Positions 48,283-61,246 of a stretch of DNA of 64,000 nucleotides are shown here, piece after piece. A program made the translations under genes and the position numbers. The DNA is taken from positions 4,022,001 to 4,086,000 of the forward strand of contig SCHM01000001.1 of the NCBI GenBank assembly GCA_004123355.1. Direction: 5' to 3'. This stretch comes from Amphirosellinia nigrospora (lineage: Eukaryota > Ascomycota > Sordariomycetes > Xylariales > Xylariaceae). The first letter of the stretch is position 1; the number at the start of each line of letters is the position of its first letter. The notes beneath the pieces are model-generated. The model saw nothing but the letters and a program-made list of their open reading frames with translations. It had not been told where the DNA came from and searched no databases.

Positions 48283-50929
48283 ATGCCTCCAACTTCCCGC
48301 TCACCACGCGACGGCCCGACTCATTCTGCTGCTATCCCAGCTAAACGGAGACTGCCCGAAACCGAAGTCTTCGTTCCGCCCCGGCAGTCTGACGTCCCCC
48401 CGGTAGAACCGAGAACAAGAGGCACAGAACCAGTAGCTCGGGTGCGCCGGACGCCTCCATTATGAGTAAAGCCCTTGGCAAAAGGCCAGCCGTGGTCGAC
48501 CTGGCAAGGCCTGCTCGGCCGGCTTTTGAACCAAACAAGGGCGCTAGGAAACTTATTGTCTCAAAACTTCGCACGATATCCCGCGACGACCTCGAACGGT
48601 ATTACGAGAGGAGGAAGAATGAGCTAGCAGACGCTCTTGCAGCCATCTTCAAGCAACAACAGCCACGACAGCCGCTTGAGACGCTATACAGAGGCGTCGA
48701 GGATATCTGTCGGCATGGAGCTGCTCGTGAATTGTCTGATACCCTACGAGCCCAGTGCGAGTCATACTTGAATGGTCCTCTTCGGCGATCCATCGTGGCA
48801 GACGGTGGTTCATCTAAAATTGACATGCTCAAGGCTGTTCACAAATACTGGGTAATCTGGAATATCCAGTCGGTAGGTAATCTCCCCATCCTGCAAAGCT
48901 TTCATATTAACAATGTGCCGAGACCACCATCCGTTCTGTTTTCAGCTATCTCGACGCTCATTCCTGTTGAATCATAAGGATTTCCAACAAATCAACGATA
49001 TGGCAATAACACTTTTCGAGAAAATAGCCTTTGTTTCTGTAGACTCATCCTCTTTAGGGCCCGGCGCAAAGTCTCTAGCTGGCATGTGCGAGCTAATCGA
49101 TTATGACCGAAAAGGCGACTCACGGTTTGATCCTGTATTGTTGCGCGATTCTATCTCTATGTTACACGTCCTGAACATATACGGCAAGTCGTTTGAGCCC
49201 CAATTCTTGGAGGCGTCTAGGGCCTATTTGAATGCGTTTGCCGAAGAGCTTAGCGCCTCTTCGCTCAAGTCCTACATATCTGCTTGTGAGAAGCTCCTGG
49301 CTCGCGAAGACTACCGCTGCAATGCGTTTAATTTCGACAGTACTACAAAACGGCAACTTATGAATGAAGCACATATGATTTTAATCGAGCAATACTCCGA
49401 AAAGCTACTGGACAGTGGCAGTATAAGCAAGATACTTGATGAGAACTCTGTAGAATCTATGAAGGCTCTGTACGACCTGCTGCGTTTGAGTAATCTTCAA
49501 AATAGGCTGAAATCCCGTGGGGAGATTATATCAAAAACGCTGGCTCAACCATTGTCAACGACACCTCGAGAGGAGATGAAATGGTAGTACGATTGCTCGA
49601 GTTCAGGAAAGCTCTGGACATTATGGTGCGAGATGCTTTCAACAAAGATGAAGACTTTGCCCATGGCTTAAGACAAGCGTTTGACAGCTTTATTAATGAC
49701 AAGAAGATTATGTCGTCACGAAACACCGGAACCTCGCAGGTCGGCGAGATGATTGCGAAGTATATTGATATGCTTCTTCGCGGTGGTCTGAAAACTTTAC
49801 CCGCCTCCTTGATATCCGACGTCCAGGATCGCGCGGATGCAGAGAAAAGCGGCCAGGCCAGCACGGGAGACGAGGATGCTGAATTAGACCGCCAACTAGA
49901 CAAAGCACTCGAGCTCTTCCGTTTCATCGAAGGCAAAGGCGTATTCGAAGCTTTCTACAAGCAGGATCTCGCGCGACGACTTTTGATGGGCCGCAGCGCC
50001 AGCGCGGACGCAGAAAGGAGTATGCTTGCTAAGCTGAAAAGCGAATGTGGCTCCGACTTCACCCGTAATCTCGAACAAATGTTTAAGGACCAGCAAATGG
50101 GTCGTGATGAGATGGCCTCATACAAAGCTTGGCGTGAGGGCAACGGGCATATCAAGAGCAAGCTTGACCTTAACGTTAGCATCCTATCAGCTGCCGCATG
50201 GCCTACCTACCCAGACAGTCAACTTGTGCTGCCGAATGAAGTTGCATCCCAAATAGAACAGTTTGATGCGTACTATATCAACAAGCATACGGGGCGGCGG
50301 CTCACCTGGAAGCATTCCCTTGCCCACTGCGTGTGAAAGCGTCATTCAACAAGGGACCCAAAGAGCTACTGGTCAGCGCTTATCAAGCCGTGGTCCTGAC
50401 TCTATTCAACCAAACCGACGCGCCAATATCATATCAACAAATTGCAGAACGCTCTGGTCTCGCTGGACAGGATCTAGACCGAACACTGCAGTCGCTAGCT
50501 TGTGGCAAAGTTCGTGTCGTCACCAAAACTCCGAAGGGCAAGGACATCAATCCGACGGATACGTTCATAGTTAACAAGGCTTTCTCGGACCCCAAGTTCC
50601 GCATCAAGATTAACCAGATCCAACTCAAAGAGACGAAAGAAGAAAACAAGCAAACACATGAGAGAGTTGCCCGGGATAGGCAATTTGAGACACAGGCCGC
50701 AATTGTTCGCATCATGAAAAGTCGCAAGACGATGTCCACGCCAATCTAGTCGCTGAAGTCATCAACCAGACTAAGAAACGGGGAGCGGTTGATACATCTG
50801 AAATAAAGCAAAACATTGAAAAGTGAGTTTTTCCCGTATCCATCCGTAAATCGGCCGCTTACGTGAAACAGATTAATCGAGAAAGATTATCTCGAAAGAG
50901 AAGGATCCTCCTACACATACCTTGCATGA
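48283..50929 (+). CDS. Cullin-4-like ubiquitin-ligase scaffold
   Basis: CUL4 holds DDB1 and RBX1 in CRL4 ubiquitin ligases; in Neurospora it acts in heterochromatin formation and DNA repair. The start is ATG 48283 (MPPTSRSPRDGPTHSAAIPA), a basic, disordered N-terminus, with one frame change near 48462. Then come NKGARKLIVSKLRTISRDD, LETLYRGVEDICRHG and MLKAVHKYWVIWNIQS. An intron at 48873-48922 (50 bp) joins TTIRSVFSYLD, SFLLNHKDFQQINDMAITLF follows, and the cullin-homology core has KQDLARRLLMGRSASADAER and SECGSDFTRNLEQMFKDQQM. The C-terminal winged helix has FETQAAIVRIMKSRKTMS with the conserved neddylation lysine, then an intron at 50823-50871 before LIEKDYLEREGSSYTYLA and the stop at 50929. 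Frame changes near 48970, 49585, 50335 and 50735 fit single-base errors. It converges on GPI10. Confidence 0.92.
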
Positions 50930-51634
50930 GAGCCCTCGGAACATATATCAAAAGATTGTGAGTGTTTATTCAGGCCAATACTGTTAAGCTTCTGTATGTA
51001 TCCTAAGATTATCGGTCTCCAATGGCCGAATATATATCAGCGAGTATACAGGTGGAGCCCCCCAAGCGGTTCTATTAACACTCACGACATGAGTAACGGG
51101 CGCAAATCAGAGTCGGTTAGCCACTTAGTTGTTCACAGGGCTCGCAAAAGTCTACAAACGTTCGCTTTGTGGTGACTATTGGCAAACGCTCAATACTTGA
51201 CCCTAAAACTAGGCGGCAGCTTAACTATGTTGTATCTGAGTATATTCGCTCTTAGGCTTGGCGAATATAGGTATGAGATTAGAACTAGAAACAGGTTCGG
51301 TATAAGACCGGAAGGGAATGAGACTCTAGTACTGCTACCTAGAGAGTATGCGACAACTATAGCAACGTACTTTTGGTCGTAATAAGTCGTTAGCCATTAC
51401 TGCTATTTAACGACCTAGCGCGTTAGAAGTTGAGATTCCTCTCCGAAGTGAGAGAAGAGTGGTGGGTGTTGGAATATACCAGCGTCAGTACTTTAAATGC
51501 ACACTTATACAATACCCATAATTGCCGCCAGATGCCGCACACGCGCACCTAGACATTTAGTCTCTATGCTCTTTATTGTCCACTTGAATCTTTGCCAGAG
51601 GCATGTTTATTTAACGTTGCGTACATACCAACGC
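50930..51634. other. Shared 3' region of cullin-4 and GPI10
   Basis: Between two convergent genes. No coding pattern or element was recognised; terminators are expected but no clear signal was assigned. Confidence 0.5.
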
Positions 51635-53822
51635 CTATCCGTCGATCGGCATGTACATGGATAAAACTTGGTATCTAGCTGGTACTATATTTGTCTTCTT
51701 CCTCACCCCTGCAACTGAGTCGTCGTAAAACCCCGTCGCCCAAACCACCAAACGCCCGCTCTTTCTTTCGTCGTCAGTAAACAGACCATTCCACGCGCTC
51801 CAGACCTCCCGAAGCTGAATCCTATGCCGGGCACCAGGGCCGCTGAGTCGAAGTATCTGCGCAGGGGCATCTCTATACCCTCGAAGCCAACAATGTAACG
51901 AGCCATATGCTCACCGGGCGCGTCACGCGCCATATCTTTCCGCCAGGTATCTCATGGGGTCCACATAGAACAGGCTTGTCTCGTCCTGGTATGCGGCGCG
52001 CTCAGGCGAGTTAGGCGCTGTATCGAGGGGCGGCTCACACGTCAGGGCACGTGCGCTCAATGCTGGGTAGATGAGGTGCGATCGCCATGGTGTAGAGTGA
52101 CAGGGCATCAGGAAAAGTGCGAAGAGCTCTTGTAATTCTTCGAGGTCATCTTCGGCGGAGAGGGTTGCGTTTCGAGAGGCGCGCCCGAAATTTAAAAGAT
52201 CAGGGTGAATGCGCTCGAATTCCCCCGGAGGAATGATGTCACTTGAACTGGTGCCGCAGCGTGGAACCAAGACAGATAGCCGCCAATCACAACGTTTATG
52301 AGCAGGGCGACGGCGAGGAGAGATTTCCTCCTCCAATGCAGTGCTGGGCGTGGACAGGTTGAGGCACTTAGGGGGAGAGAGTCGTAAAAAATGATGTTAT
52401 GTACGGCGCTGCAAGGATGTGGAGAGCAGGTAGGAGAGGTTGGATAAAGCGGACTTCCTTATGAGATACTAACGACAAAGTAGATATTGTGGTGATAACA
52501 ACAAAGGTTAGAGCTTTGAGTGTGTTTGATGTAGTTACTGAGTAGCTAGATTCTGCGTCAAGTGATTTGGTAAGGGCTTGGAGTGCGAAGGGTGTCATAG
52601 TAGTACAGAGCAGTGGGATGCCTTGAGAAATATAATAATGCCAGTCGTTCTGCCGTAGAAAATCGCGAGATCTTGAGTTACATTGAAGTGCAGCCAAGCA
52701 AAAGGAGGGAATTTCCAATTTCCAAAGTATTGGCGATCACACGCCAACGAGACACACAGCGCGATACATCTGTCAAAGTTAAGTAGGTGTTCAAATACCA
52801 ATATTTATATAGACTTACCCGCAGAAGATAACTTCCCGGAAGACGATGTACAGTACCTTTTGGCTTAGGGTGACTGTCCGCTGAGTGTAAAACGAGTGAG
52901 CAAAAGAGTGCATATTGCAATCCATACAAATATATTCGTAGGCCTCAAAAGCACAGCAAAGGCTGCAAGTAAAAGAGATATCCTGAATCTGCCGAAGGTT
53001 TTTTGTTAGACAAATTTCTATCCTAGCTGATTATGAAAGGTGCTTACCTGTTGACTTGGCCTGAGGCATTGAAGAGAACAGACGAATCCTGAGACTCGCC
53101 TTTCCCATCAGTCTCTGTGCCAAGAAGCTCCCATGGCCAATAATACAAGGCCATGGCAGTCAATGTGGTCTCAAGGCAGTTTGAGAATGTCCTCGTGGCT
53201 GTATACCATTGCCACGGGTTCAGCAACGCCATCAACAGCTGCATGCTATATCAGTACCATCTAGGCGGTCACTAAGAACAAAACATGAACTCACGACAGA
53301 CCAGCGGAAGCGCTACTTGACCCATATAACTTCTCGGCAAGTTTCCAGGTGTACCAGTCACTCGAAGCGGCAAAAATGGTTTGCAGGACCTTGGGGCCAT
53401 TAGAAGCCATTTAGCCTTGATCGTTGGCACATTATACGATGCCCAGAAGCTATCCACGATAAAGTACCCAAACGCGAATATTGTCGGGTGTATTGACGAA
53501 CGTAGCGCATGACGCCATTCCTTTTGGACTGTCAGCGAATTCCTAACAATGAACGGCTACGTACCCATGTCAACCAAGCTCCGCTGCTGTCTCCGTACAC
53601 GAGCTGCCATGCTGGCTCAAGCACCTGAAAGTATTCATCTGGCTGGAAGAAAGTCCGAACGCAGAGAGAATTGACGAGACGAACGGCGAATATGACAGCA
53701 AGGGCCTCTCGGGCCTGTTCTGCAATGAGACTATTTACACCCTCGTCTTGACTATTTTGTGTCTCTGCCTCTCTCTCCTTCGCACCGAGGGCCTTCTGGC
53801 TGGGGACTTTTTGAGGGCTCAT
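51635..53822 (-). CDS. GPI10: GPI mannosyltransferase III (PIG-B/GPI10, GT22 family)
   Basis: It adds the third mannose to the GPI anchor precursor in the ER lumen, using dolichol-phosphate mannose. The start is taken at ATG 53822 ([18 protein letters not shown]), since the in-frame upstream ATG at 53891 adds only a short basic stretch. Motifs in order: [20 protein letters not shown], the GT22 catalytic loop [75 protein letters not shown], the signature [20 protein letters not shown], and [19 protein letters not shown]. The last readable frame stops at 51635. Several short introns (for example just after SGQVNR near 52985-53048) and at least five frame changes break it up. It is multipass, as expected. 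The exact C-terminus is uncertain. Confidence 0.9.
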
Positions 53823-55046
53823 CTTGCGAACATCCCAGATCTCACTGCGTTTCTCGACCTTTCTGCGAAAAGTGTCCCCGGGACAGATCAATTACTTATA
53901 GTCTACGAGGTATCGATTGAGGCTATCTGGCATCCTGGTTTAGAACCAGCAATTCATCCAACATCAGGGCAATTTGCGGAATCGTCCCAATTGATCGGAG
54001 CTTGGCCCACATACCCGATTTGGCTTTAATCAATGCTACCTATCGTCCGGTACCTGAGGCATACATATGGCGTAGGGTTATCTAGCCAAGTATGGTTAGT
54101 AGCGCCTTGCCTAATGTACCTTATACATGTACATACCTTATAGTCAACAGCTGGGAGCTGGGACGCCAGCTGTGATAGAAACAGGTTCTACTAGGTATGT
54201 ACATACAGAGCCCCCCCTCCCATCACCTCCTACCCCATGTCACATGTCATCCTCCGTCATCCTCTTTTATCAGTAACGGCCTGTTCTACAAATAGTTAAC
54301 ACCTGATTGGCCTACCTTTGACGATTGTTTGGTCGACGCCAAGGCTGCATCTTTGTCTTCCGTCTCTTGAGTGGCACCTCCGTCCCGCTACCGGCCTGGT
54401 GTGACCGCTACTACGAGAGCTGGTGGCACCGGCTGCGGCCTTTTCCATGTTCGCCGTCGAACTAGGTATTTGCTTACCTACAGTACAGGTAGCCAGCGGA
54501 CCTTGCCTTGCCTTGCCATTGATCGAACCTCTAATCCCCGTGAACCCCCAAACTCAAAAATCAACATGTACACAGCATGGCTACCACCCACGAGCGTAAC
54601 ATGACGACATGACGACATGACACGGCCTTTGGAAATAAAGCAATAATGATGGTTTGCCGCTTTGCTTCGGCATCAAGTGGAAACACTAGATGCTCATGTG
54701 ACCCTTTTCTTCATGGCCTGGCTGTTAATGTTGTGTTGCGGCTGGATGAGCCGCATCGACTTGCAGGGTATAGTGCCTGGTACAACAGGCCTAGGATGCG
54801 TCTCTGACATTACGTACGATTCAATACTTCGAGCCGGCCCCGCCTTTTTCATAGTCTCTTCTTTTGTCTCTCCTCTTATCTTATTACACTTTCATTTCTT
54901 AAACCTTGCCTACCACTTGTCACTTGTGGTTTGATTCTCAGACTTCTTCGGCAGTTATAGACCTGCTCCTTCTCTGCTGTGCTGCCACATTCGTTCTGGC
55001 TCTGCATTGACTCAACCACATCCATCTCAAGATAACCCTCCGCAAC
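53823..55046. promoter_or_regulatory. Divergent region of GPI10 and ornithine aminotransferase
   Basis: About 1.2 kb with no recognised gene. It contains a short CCTTG repeat near 54502-54517 and a CATGACGA repeat near 54601-54620. C/T-rich stretches from about 54850 are probably the 5' leader of the aminotransferase gene. Confidence 0.45.
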
Positions 55047-56516
55047 ATGGCTCCCCACGCTGAAGGCTTGACCAGCACTGGCCATCTGCTAATGGCTCAA
55101 TTGGTTCGTCCAAATATCACGCGTCTTCGACGAAGAATGCGATTGCTGCTGAGCACAAGTTCGCCGCTCACAACTACCACCCGCTTCCCATTGTGTTCTC
55201 CCGTGCGTCAGGTATCGACGTCTGGGACCCTGAAGGTAAACACTATCTCGACTTCCTATCCGCTTATAGTGCTGTCAACCAGGGCCATTGCCACCCAGAG
55301 CTTGTCAAGGCTCTAACCGAACAGGCTGGTCGGTTGACCCTGAGTTCGAGAGCTTTCCATAATGATGTGTTTCCCAAGTGGGCCGAGAAGGTCCAACAGA
55401 TGTTCGGTTATGACATGGTTCTACCGATGAATACTGGAGCGGAGGCTGTAGAGACAGCAATCAAGATTGCCAGAAAATGGGCATACAAGGTCAAAGGTGT
55501 ACCCGAGGGCAAAGCCTTAGTTTTTGGCGCCCAAGAGAACTTCCACGGTCGAACGGTGCGTTGGACAAAACCGATAGCTTTCTGTCGCTGACACGCAATT
55601 AGATGATAGCTGTTACGCTTTCTACCGACCCCGAGTCGAAGGATAACTATGGGCCGTATATACCAAACATCGGCGCCACCTCTCCTTCTACTGGAAGCCT
55701 ATTCGGTACAACAACGTCGCTGATTTGGAGGCAGTGTTGGAGGCTCATGGCAAGGAGACGGCGGCGTTCATCGTTGAGCCAATCCAGGAGAGGCAGGTGT
55801 CGTTGTTCCTGAGGATGACTACCTCAGAAAGGTTCAGGATCTTTGCAGGAAGCATAACGTGCTGTTGATTTGTGATGAGATCCAGACAGGAATTGGTAGG
55901 ACTGGGCGGATGCTCTGTTCGGAGTGGGCTGGGATCAAGCCAGACATGGTGACGCTTGGCAAGGCCATTTCAGGTGGCATGTACCCAGTTAGCTGTGTTC
56001 TCAGCAGTAAAGAGATCATGCTGGTCGTCGAGCCTGGCACACACGGTTCCACCTATGGTGGAAATCCTCTTGGCTGTGCTGTCTCCATCCGTGCACTTGA
56101 GCTCATGGAAGAAGAACAGCTTACTCAGAAGGCTGAGAAGCTAGGAAATGTATTCCGAGAGAGTATTGTTTCGTTGAAATCGCCACTTATCAAAACGGTA
56201 CGTGGTAAGGGATTGTTGAATGCAGTCGTGGTAGACGAATCACAGACAAACGGACATTCTGCTTGGGATCTATGCCTTCTCCTCAAGGAGAAGGGACTCT
56301 TGGTAATCTTTGAGTGGTGATCACTTGATATGTGATTGCAGATGTTTGGTTGTACTAGTGCTCACTTTCAAATAGGCAAAACCGACACATGGAGACATCA
56401 TTCGATTTGCGCCCCCATTGGTCATAACCGAGGCACAGATGCAAAAGGCTGTTGCCATAATTGGAGATGCATTGCGAGAACTACCTAAGATGAAGCGACA
56501 CGAAACGTTCAAGTAG
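55047..56516 (+). CDS. Ornithine aminotransferase (PLP enzyme)
   Basis: It converts ornithine and 2-oxoglutarate to glutamate semialdehyde and glutamate in arginine catabolism (CAR2 in yeast, otaA in Aspergillus). The start is ATG 55047 ([15 protein letters not shown]). Then come [71 protein letters not shown] and NFHGRT. Introns are at 55556-55602 (47 bp) and 56303-56375 (73 bp), both phase 0. [16 protein letters not shown] holds the PLP-ring aspartate and [17 protein letters not shown] the Schiff-base lysine. The end is [15 protein letters not shown] to MKRHETFK, with the stop at 56516. About 440 residues is the family norm. Exactly three frame breaks are seen (near 55097, 55692 and 55788). 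Each is mended by one more base in an A or G run, the clearest case for sequencing error in this window. Confidence 0.96.
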
Positions 56517-59500
56517 GACTGGAGAATTGATAAACGGTGAAGATGACACACCACTCGCCTCCGTTGTTTGGCACTGGGGCTGTGCAGCTATTGTAATACC
56601 TTTAGCGTATAGCCGCCTTTACCACACTTGGGCGGGCCGCCATGCATGCGAAAGTGGAAAAACGGTAGAAACAGTATGCGAGACTCAAGCCCAGGACTAA
56701 GGTGAGGTACCATTCCTGCTCTGCAACCCAGCAGCGTGTCACCTATCAAGGGAACAAGGCACTTCCTGCTTTCTATAGTGAATTAGGGAAGGGATTGGCA
56801 TTGGGCTCGCATGGGCGATATCTTGGGGAACTCGAACTACGATGGACTTTTCACGATCTATACCAAGGCATGTCTCGACATGAATGCGATTACGAAAACC
56901 TACGAAAAGTATCTTTTATGTGCCCTCAGCGAAGCTACTGAGTATTGATACGTATCCGGCTATAAAACAGCCCAGGGCCCACTATCTATCTATCTACCTC
57001 AGGATTTCTGTAGCCAACGAACACAACTGGGCGGCAGCATGTACCTAGTATTGTATCTTATGTATCTGTGATATGCATAGTAGAATGCAACCAAAAGTTC
57101 AATCTTGCTTCTCGCGCCATGACGCATCGTGTTCCTACATGCTTAGGCCAATAATTGTGGTAACACTCTGACTAGAACGCGTTATGTCATGGAAAAACTC
57201 AACTCAAATTAAGAAGCCAGTAGGTAGGTACCTACATTAGTATCCGGCTACGGAAGCCGACATATCCGTGACGGTATTATCAGGCACTAAACCTAATTGT
57301 AAACTCTGTTAAAGGATGTGCAGAGAATGGAACTAAGTTGAAGGCTACTTAGGTACTATATGAGACCCATATCCTATGCACCATCCTCGATTTACCTGAT
57401 AGATTAGTTGTCAGGTATTCTACAGCATGTTTCTTAATCAAATTGATTTGTTGTCGAGAGGATCTCAAGACACGTACATTATGTATGCATGCAGCGTGCG
57501 TTCCAATGATGGATGGGCATCTACATATCTGGGTGCCCCCCGGATGACCAACAGTCAGGGGAATGTCCCATATCATAGTGCAGCTCAACCTCACTGCCCA
57601 GGGCGAATGGAGTAGATGGTGTGAGCTGTGGACTAAGATGATAGGATAGCCTGTACCTGAGTTCCCTCGTGGCCTGCTTGTACGAAGCAGGCTCTCGAGC
57701 TACTATTGCTTCGTGCGACTATTAGCGAATAGAAACCCGCAAGCTGCGTGATATCTGTCCGGCCTCTACCCTTCTATCACACGCCGAATGCGCCTTGGTC
57801 TACTCCCGTTTTTCTCTCACATTGGAGAATCGACATTGATTGATGGGGCGGGTACGTCCAGTGGAGAATGGATGGATGTCAGCGTAACATACCGGCCAAT
57901 ATTTTATGGCCCACTGATAGCGGATTGCGGGGAGAGATAAGGGACCAACCCCAGTTTCCTGATGTGTATTATCCGTTCGACGATGGGTCTTCCAGACGGA
58001 ATGGATATTAGGGGTCTTTGCTAGCTTCTTTTGGTGACATATACTAGGTGCTGCAACATTCCCATTACTGTTGCAGAAATACTCCCCAGTCTATGGAACG
58101 AGCACTCGTGAGCTGCTGTACAACTCTACGTGGATACTACCTACTAAGTATATAGTATAGTGGTTAGCTCGTTCACGTCAAACGGCCTGTTCCCGCGGCG
58201 TGACTAAGTATCCTACGCTAGATACCTAGATAAAGGAGACCTCATGACCGCCCGGCCCTTGCCACCTCGCCTGGTCCGCGAACCAAAGAATTGCCTATTA
58301 TTAAATCTGTTCGTAGGCTCTATCTAGTGCAGTCCGCTCCTCGGCGTAGCTGATCGATGGTCCAGAGCATGCATTGGAGACTAGGAGATAGCGCATTGTT
58401 TGATATCTTCCTCTTAATGATGGATGATGGTTAGAGTGGATTGGCGTGATCTGCCTACACAATTAGATAGGCGAAGGAGGAGGGTGGATCATCCGCTCGC
58501 CCTTCTTTTTCAACCGGGTCACAAAATACGAGGTCATTCCGTCAGTCATTCACGATCTCGCAAATAAGCGTGTACAGTAACATATACCCCGTGATGTTTG
58601 ATATGGACAAAGTACCGCTACTTGGATTTATCTACAATGTGAGATCAAAGGACTGATAGAAACCTGTTGCGGCAATCGATAGACCTGAGATTGTTTGTAT
58701 CTGAGCAACTCTAATCCATTGCCATCCCCCGGAACAGCTGATCCCTTGCAATCAGGGTCCCGGGGAAAATATAGTCGAAGGGGATGAGTCAATCAATACG
58801 TCGACTTAGCGAGTAAGTGAGTGACGAGGTGGTGGTCGCAGCACTCCGTCTGCATTAGGTAGCCCGACTCGACAATTGCCTATTACGGAGGCAGGTACGA
58901 GATATCTTGCACTGCAGTACATTAGGTAGACAAGGGGTACAATCAGCGATCAACCACCATCAGCCTGACTGTGGAGAAGAATCCAAGTAAACAGTGCATG
59001 CATACACTGGGATGAGGCAGCAGCAGCCAAAAACCTCAGCAGCCGCATTAACCAGTGATTAGTTAAAAGGCATCTCAGTTGCCTGCAGCCCTGGTGCGTA
59101 TAAGTGCCATCGTTTACTGTAGGTTTAACTAAAAGCAACTTACAGGTAAGTCGATACTGGTGCAGGTTATTTGATGAACATCTAGCGTATTATTACACTT
59201 ACTTACTTAATTACCTAATGGTACCTACCTAGGTACTTACGTGACCGACTTTTGGTCTCATTCCTTCTCTTCGCGATTACTAGCCATAATGGCACTATCT
59301 AAGCCCTTTGGTGCTTATCACTGTCCCTTTGCTTGTCTTAATAGTGTCGCAATCATAGTGCAGGTTGACGAGAGATGGTTGTGGCCTACGCACCCCAGCT
59401 TCAAGTCGCATGGAAGAGATGGGGCCGAGAGCTGCGGCTTCGGCTTCTGGACCACCTGGATACTAAAGCCTTAGCGGCTAGCGCTAGGTGGCTACTTATC

Positions 59501-61246
59501 AGTTATTATCACGCTGAAAAAGTCACGGGTTGCGGACGGATAAGTCCTTGATCTTCATTGTCCACGTCTTGTAAGTTACCTAGGTAGTTGGATGCCTTGT
59601 CACTGTAGCCTACACGGTACTCGTAATTGGTCCTTTGTGCAGTTATAATGTAGGTGCGCATGAGGTTTTTGTCTTGTAAAGGGTCCTCCTTTGTCATCCA
59701 TCTCCCCATTGCGCCTTTCTAGCCGGCTATTGTTATGGGGACATAGTATGTGATCCCCTGCTCATATCTCGTGATACCGATTTCCTTACAGCTTTGGGTG
59801 ACTTGCCTCGTTACCTTCGTCATCCACCTCACAACTTCTCCCCAACTTCTCCTACTTCTTTCTATTCCACACCAGCTAGCCTTCTTCCCTATCATTCTTC
59901 GCCCTCTGTGTATATCGCACCTTTTCTTTCCCAGGGGCGACGTTGACTATCGGGTTCCTCTCCCAGGACATCGAACGAGTACTCCTTGCATGGCACTGTG
60001 CGAGTTGCCCCAATCCTATAAGTGGTTGCATAGTGTCTGAGGATACTATCTACAGTGCTACGTAGTGCATAACATACATTACCTGTAGAGACACGGACAG
60101 GCCTAGGTACCTTTATGCCAGGGCAAGACTCATCATTCATCATAGACCGAGTCATTCGCTTGATCATCGGCCAACCAACCAACACACACCAACTCCCTCC
60201 CTCTTCAACAGATACCCTCGGTAGGGCAGGTAAACAGGCAAGGCACAGCTACCTTACTCGAGCTTACACGTACTGCCTTCGTAGGTACATCTGCACCCGG
60301 GCTCGCGCTCCTGCAGCAGCTCTGGGTCGCTAGTCGTGGTAGCCCCTGCAGGGTGCCAGCAAAGCTCAGCTTATTCCGCCTGCCCATCGCTCAAACAAAG
60401 TCCATTAGCAGGACGAGTCACAACGGTCGCAAACAGCAGCGCCCCTGTCTCTCCTGCAAGTTGGCACTGACCTAATAGTACCTAATAGGCAGTGTAGGCA
60501 GGCAGTGTGCATACGGTACCCACTTTGTCCACTGCCGCCCATTGCCTCGACCATTGACCAGGTGTCGTAGGTATCCACACCCACCTGGCCTGTCTGATAT
60601 CTAGTGTAGTCTGAGATAGGTACCTAGCCAGCATTCATTATCGGAACTTTCCATCCTACTTCCCTACCTATACCTATCCACTTCGAGCTTCGTCGGTATG
60701 TATCTTTGCTGCTGGAATCACGTCCGCCACTTTCTATCCCCCATATCTGCCCCATCAACGACGAATGTGTTGGATGGCGCCGGCTAACTCACCAACCCTG
60801 TCGCAGTCGGGTCCGGTTTCTCGGCGCTCTGCGTTGCTCACAGTGATACAAACATCCCCAGATCGCTCCCCGCTTGACAAGGTTCCAATCCTCGATTGTG
60901 TACCCAGGCAGACCCAGGCCCACTCTCGACCTATCGGATTCTGTCCCACTACATCATTCCCACTTGGACCTTCAGTGCCGTGCATCCCAACCTGAGACGC
61001 GCGCTCACCTTGAGCTTTCGAGCTTCTTTTCTCCTGACTATATTTCTTCTCCTTCCGCCTTGTGCCTATCGCCCTCCGTTAACTATTCCTATCCATCAAC
61101 CACCCTGGTCCAGCCTCAACGCCGGCCATCATCCACGCATGTATCTGGAGACGATCACGCGAGCTCCAGTTCCGCTTGCCGTCCCTTATAGGCCCTAGGC
61201 CTGCCTGCGACGAGCTTCCTGTCATCGCCAAACTACACAGGCAGCC
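56517..61246. other. Gene-poor region and probable long leader of ATG1
   Basis: No gene was recognised between 56517 and about 59700. Palindromes of the TAGGTA family occur at 57224-57235, 59226-59235 and 59577-59586. From about 59750 the plus strand becomes rich in C and T with many short frames, which looks like the promoter and 5' leader of ATG1. Confidence 0.45.

Noticed and set aside
55047-56516. Ornithine aminotransferase as a pseudogene
   Set aside because: All breaks are single-base losses in runs, and every catalytic and PLP-binding motif is intact.
59750-60040. 96-codon hydrophobic frame that looks like a small membrane protein
   Set aside because: The hydrophobic residues come from the C/T-rich base composition of the ATG1 upstream region; no homolog is known to me.
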